Notes under the pieces: generated by a model | Told to the model about the DNA's origin: nothing | What the model saw: only the letters and a program-made list of their open reading frames with translations | The model's database searches: none | Made by a program: the position numbers and the translations under genes | Shown: in pieces, positions 23,325 to 24,757 of the stretch | Layout: every line of letters starts with the position of its first letter | Position numbering within the stretch: the stretch's first letter is position 1 | Assembly: GCA_001780825.1 (NCBI GenBank) | Contig: MFIX01000186.1 | Coordinates: forward strand, 11,256-36,012 | DNA length: 24,757 bases | Source of the DNA: Candidatus Glassbacteria bacterium RIFCSPLOWO2_12_FULL_58_11 | GTDB taxonomy: Bacteria > Gemmatimonadota > Glassbacteria > GWA2-58-10 | Direction: 5' to 3'

Positions 23325-24089
23325 TTAGAAACCGGTGGGGGCGGGGATGAACACCGTGCTCAGGCCGAACCTCTCCTCCAGACGGCCGGCCAGCTCTTTC
23401 AACCCGGGCACCTCGGTGGCGTAGTGCCCGGCAAAGACGACATTCAGGCCGAACTCGCGGGCAAAATGATAGAAGGTGTGGCTGCTCTCGCCGGTCAGGA
23501 AAGTATCAATCCTGGCGCTTAAGGCTTCATCGAGGACCTTGCTCCCATGCCCTGAGATAATCCCCACCTTGTCGATCCGCGCGGGCCCGAAAGGCAGGCT
23601 GCGGCTGGAGGTATCGAGCAGGCGGTCCACCCGGCGGACAAATTCGCTGAACTCCAGCGGCGCCTGCGGCCGGGCCAGAGTGCCGATTTCCAGGCCGGAT
23701 TCCTGGGTCAGGGGGCCTTTGTTTTCCAAGCCCAGCCCCCGCGCGATACAGGCGTTGTGTCCGATCAGCGGATGAAAATCCAGCGGGAGGTGCGCGGCAT
23801 AGAGCGAGATATCCGACTCCAGCAGCAGTTTCAACCTGGCGCGGTGGGTGCCGGTTAAGGGGAGCGGCTTGCCCCAGAACAGCCCGTGATGGGTGATCAG
23901 CATCTGCACCCCCAGGTCCCGGCTGGACTGGAAAGTCTGCTCGCAGGCATCCACGGCGAAAGCGATTTTCCCGACCTTCCGCCCACCCTCCACCTGCAGG
24001 CCGTTGAGCGAGGAGTCGAGCTTTTCCCACTGGCTGATTTCGAGCAGCTCATCCAGGTATTGGACCAGCTCCGCCAGGCTGACTGTCAT
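23325..24089 (-). CDS. NIF3-family (GTP cyclohydrolase I type 2/YbgI-like) metal-binding protein
   Basis: 254 residues from the ATG at 24089, preceded by GGGAGCGGAGG; the longer frame upstream runs inside serA and is rejected. The family's metal ligands are visible: LITHHGLFW (His-His), AAHLPLDFHP (His, Asp) and near the end GHYATE (His, Glu). SLNGLQVEG near the N-terminus and TGESSHTFYH are also conserved. Known members form hexameric rings with a dinuclear metal centre; the cellular role is unsettled and the GTP cyclohydrolase label is doubtful. It begins 31 nt after serA and is probably co-transcribed with it. Confidence 0.93.
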   Translation of the reverse strand: MTVSLAELVQYLDELLEISQWEKLDSSLNGLQVEGGRKVGKIAFAVDACEQTFQSSRDLGVQMLITHHGLFWGKPLPLTGTHRARLKLLLESDISLYAAHLPLDFHPLIGHNACIARGLGLENKGPLTQESGLEIGTLARPQAPLEFSEFVRRVDRLLDTSSRSLPFGPARIDKVGIISGHGSKVLDEALSARIDTFLTGESSHTFYHFAREFGLNVVFAGHYATEVPGLKELAGRLEERFGLSTVFIPAPTGF

Positions 24090-24120
24090 GCCTCCGCTCC
24101 CGGGATAAATAAGGTAAATC

Positions 24121-24757
24121 TCAGACCGTGACTTTCTTGACGAGCTGCATGCCCTTGACTGCGCGCAGTTCCTCCACCACCGCATCGGGTATCGGCGAAT
24201 CCACGCTGACCAGCGAAAGGGTATTTTTCTGGGTAGGCTCGCGGCCCAGGCGGTACTCGCCGATATTGAGCCCGGCATTACCGAGGATACTGCCGACCTT
24301 GCCGATCACTCCCGGCACATCGGCGTTCTTGATCGCCAGCATATTGCCGCCGGGGTTGACATCCATGTAGAACTCGTTGATCCGCACGATCCGCGGCAGC
24401 TCATCGCCGAAAATAGTGCCATCCACGCGGCAGGTCTCTTTATCTGTGGTGATCCGGCAACTGATCAGGTTTTTGTAGTCCGCGCTCTCGGTTTCGACTG
24501 TGTCGAGGGTGATTCCGCGCTGATGGGCCAGGTAGACCGCATTGACAAAATTGACATTGCCGCCGGTGACCGGTGTAAGCAGGCCCTTGAGCAGGGCGAG
24601 CTTGAGCGGCTGAAGGGCCTCGATGCAGGAGCCGGCAACGCTGATCCCCACTTTCCGGATTCCGCCGGTAACAAACTGGGAGGCGAAGACACCGATTCTC
24701 TCGGTCAGGGCGAGGTAGTGACGGAAACGGTCGAGGAGGCCGAAATCGGCGATCGGC
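24121..24757 (-). CDS. serA: D-3-phosphoglycerate dehydrogenase, C-terminal part (partial at window edge)
   Basis: About 211 residues of the C-terminal end; the catalytic domain lies outside the window. First comes the allosteric substrate-binding type domain (YLALTERIGVFASQFVTGG, then NFVNAVYLAHQRGI), then the ACT domain (MLAIKNADVPGVIGKVGSILG, NIGEYRLGRE) that binds serine in many family members. The enzyme oxidises 3-phosphoglycerate as the first step of serine synthesis. This gives it a loose metabolic link to the cysteine synthase on the island, but the two are not in one operon. Confidence 0.93.
   Translation of the reverse strand, partial: PIADFGLLDRFRHYLALTERIGVFASQFVTGGIRKVGISVAGSCIEALQPLKLALLKGLLTPVTGGNVNFVNAVYLAHQRGITLDTVETESADYKNLISCRITTDKETCRVDGTIFGDELPRIVRINEFYMDVNPGGNMLAIKNADVPGVIGKVGSILGNAGLNIGEYRLGREPTQKNTLSLVSVDSPIPDAVVEELRAVKGMQLVKKVTV

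Noticed and set aside
1..24757. CRISPR array or complete insertion sequence
   Set aside because: No regularly spaced direct repeats and no transposase frame found on either strand.

Overview
The window looks like a chromosome segment of an uncultivated bacterium of the FCB (Fibrobacteres-Chlorobi-Bacteroidetes) neighbourhood or a nearby candidate phylum. The best clue is the minus-strand secreted protein ending at 2258, whose C-terminus is a type IX-secretion-style sorting domain (NYPNPFNP motif). I cannot name a genus. Two compositionally different parts are visible by eye: GC-rich flanks (about 1-2200 and 21850-24757) and a more mixed, in places AT-rich, middle.

Layout. (1) 1-2127: two tandem paralogous lipoprotein-type genes and a secreted concanavalin-fold protein, with a decayed tRNA 3' end plus terminator between them. 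(2) 2258-3709: the WD40/TolB-like protein with the sorting domain. (3) 3938-21840: a probable genomic island of about 17.9 kb. A tRNA 3'-end fragment lies at 3938-3996, and an intact tRNA-Lys(TTT) lies at 21782-21857. They form a 59-bp direct repeat (56/59 identical), and a 5'-truncated tyrosine recombinase sits just inside the intact tRNA. (4) 21907-24757: the GC-rich core genes purA, a NIF3-family gene and the 3' end of serA, all on the minus strand.

Island content. On the plus strand is a sulfur-assimilation group: an Rrf2-family regulator with three cysteines, a cysteine synthase, and a large siroheme sulfite/nitrite reductase with a helical segment and a TusA-like C-terminus. Palindromes in the three upstream regions suggest shared control. 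On the minus strand is a respiratory operon. In transcription order it encodes a monoheme porin-like protein, a type-1 copper protein, a GltD-like NAD(P)H/FAD/4Fe-4S oxidoreductase, a Rieske protein, a split cytochrome b (b6-like and subunit-IV-like), an octaheme cytochrome c and a monoheme cytochrome c. A histidine kinase and an NtrC-family response regulator lie directly upstream, and a GG-N10-GC sigma-54-type promoter with two dyads lies between the regulator and the operon.

How it may work together (inference). The Rieske/cytochrome b complex would take electrons from quinol and hand them to the cytochromes and copper protein. The NAD(P)H oxidoreductase fused into the operon suggests a link between the quinone pool and NAD(P)H. 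The arrangement recalls the Rieske/b complexes of anammox bacteria that carry NAD(P) oxidoreductase subunits. The response regulator has an in-frame TAA in its AAA+ domain and the integrase is truncated, so as sequenced the island looks immobile and its activator may be broken.
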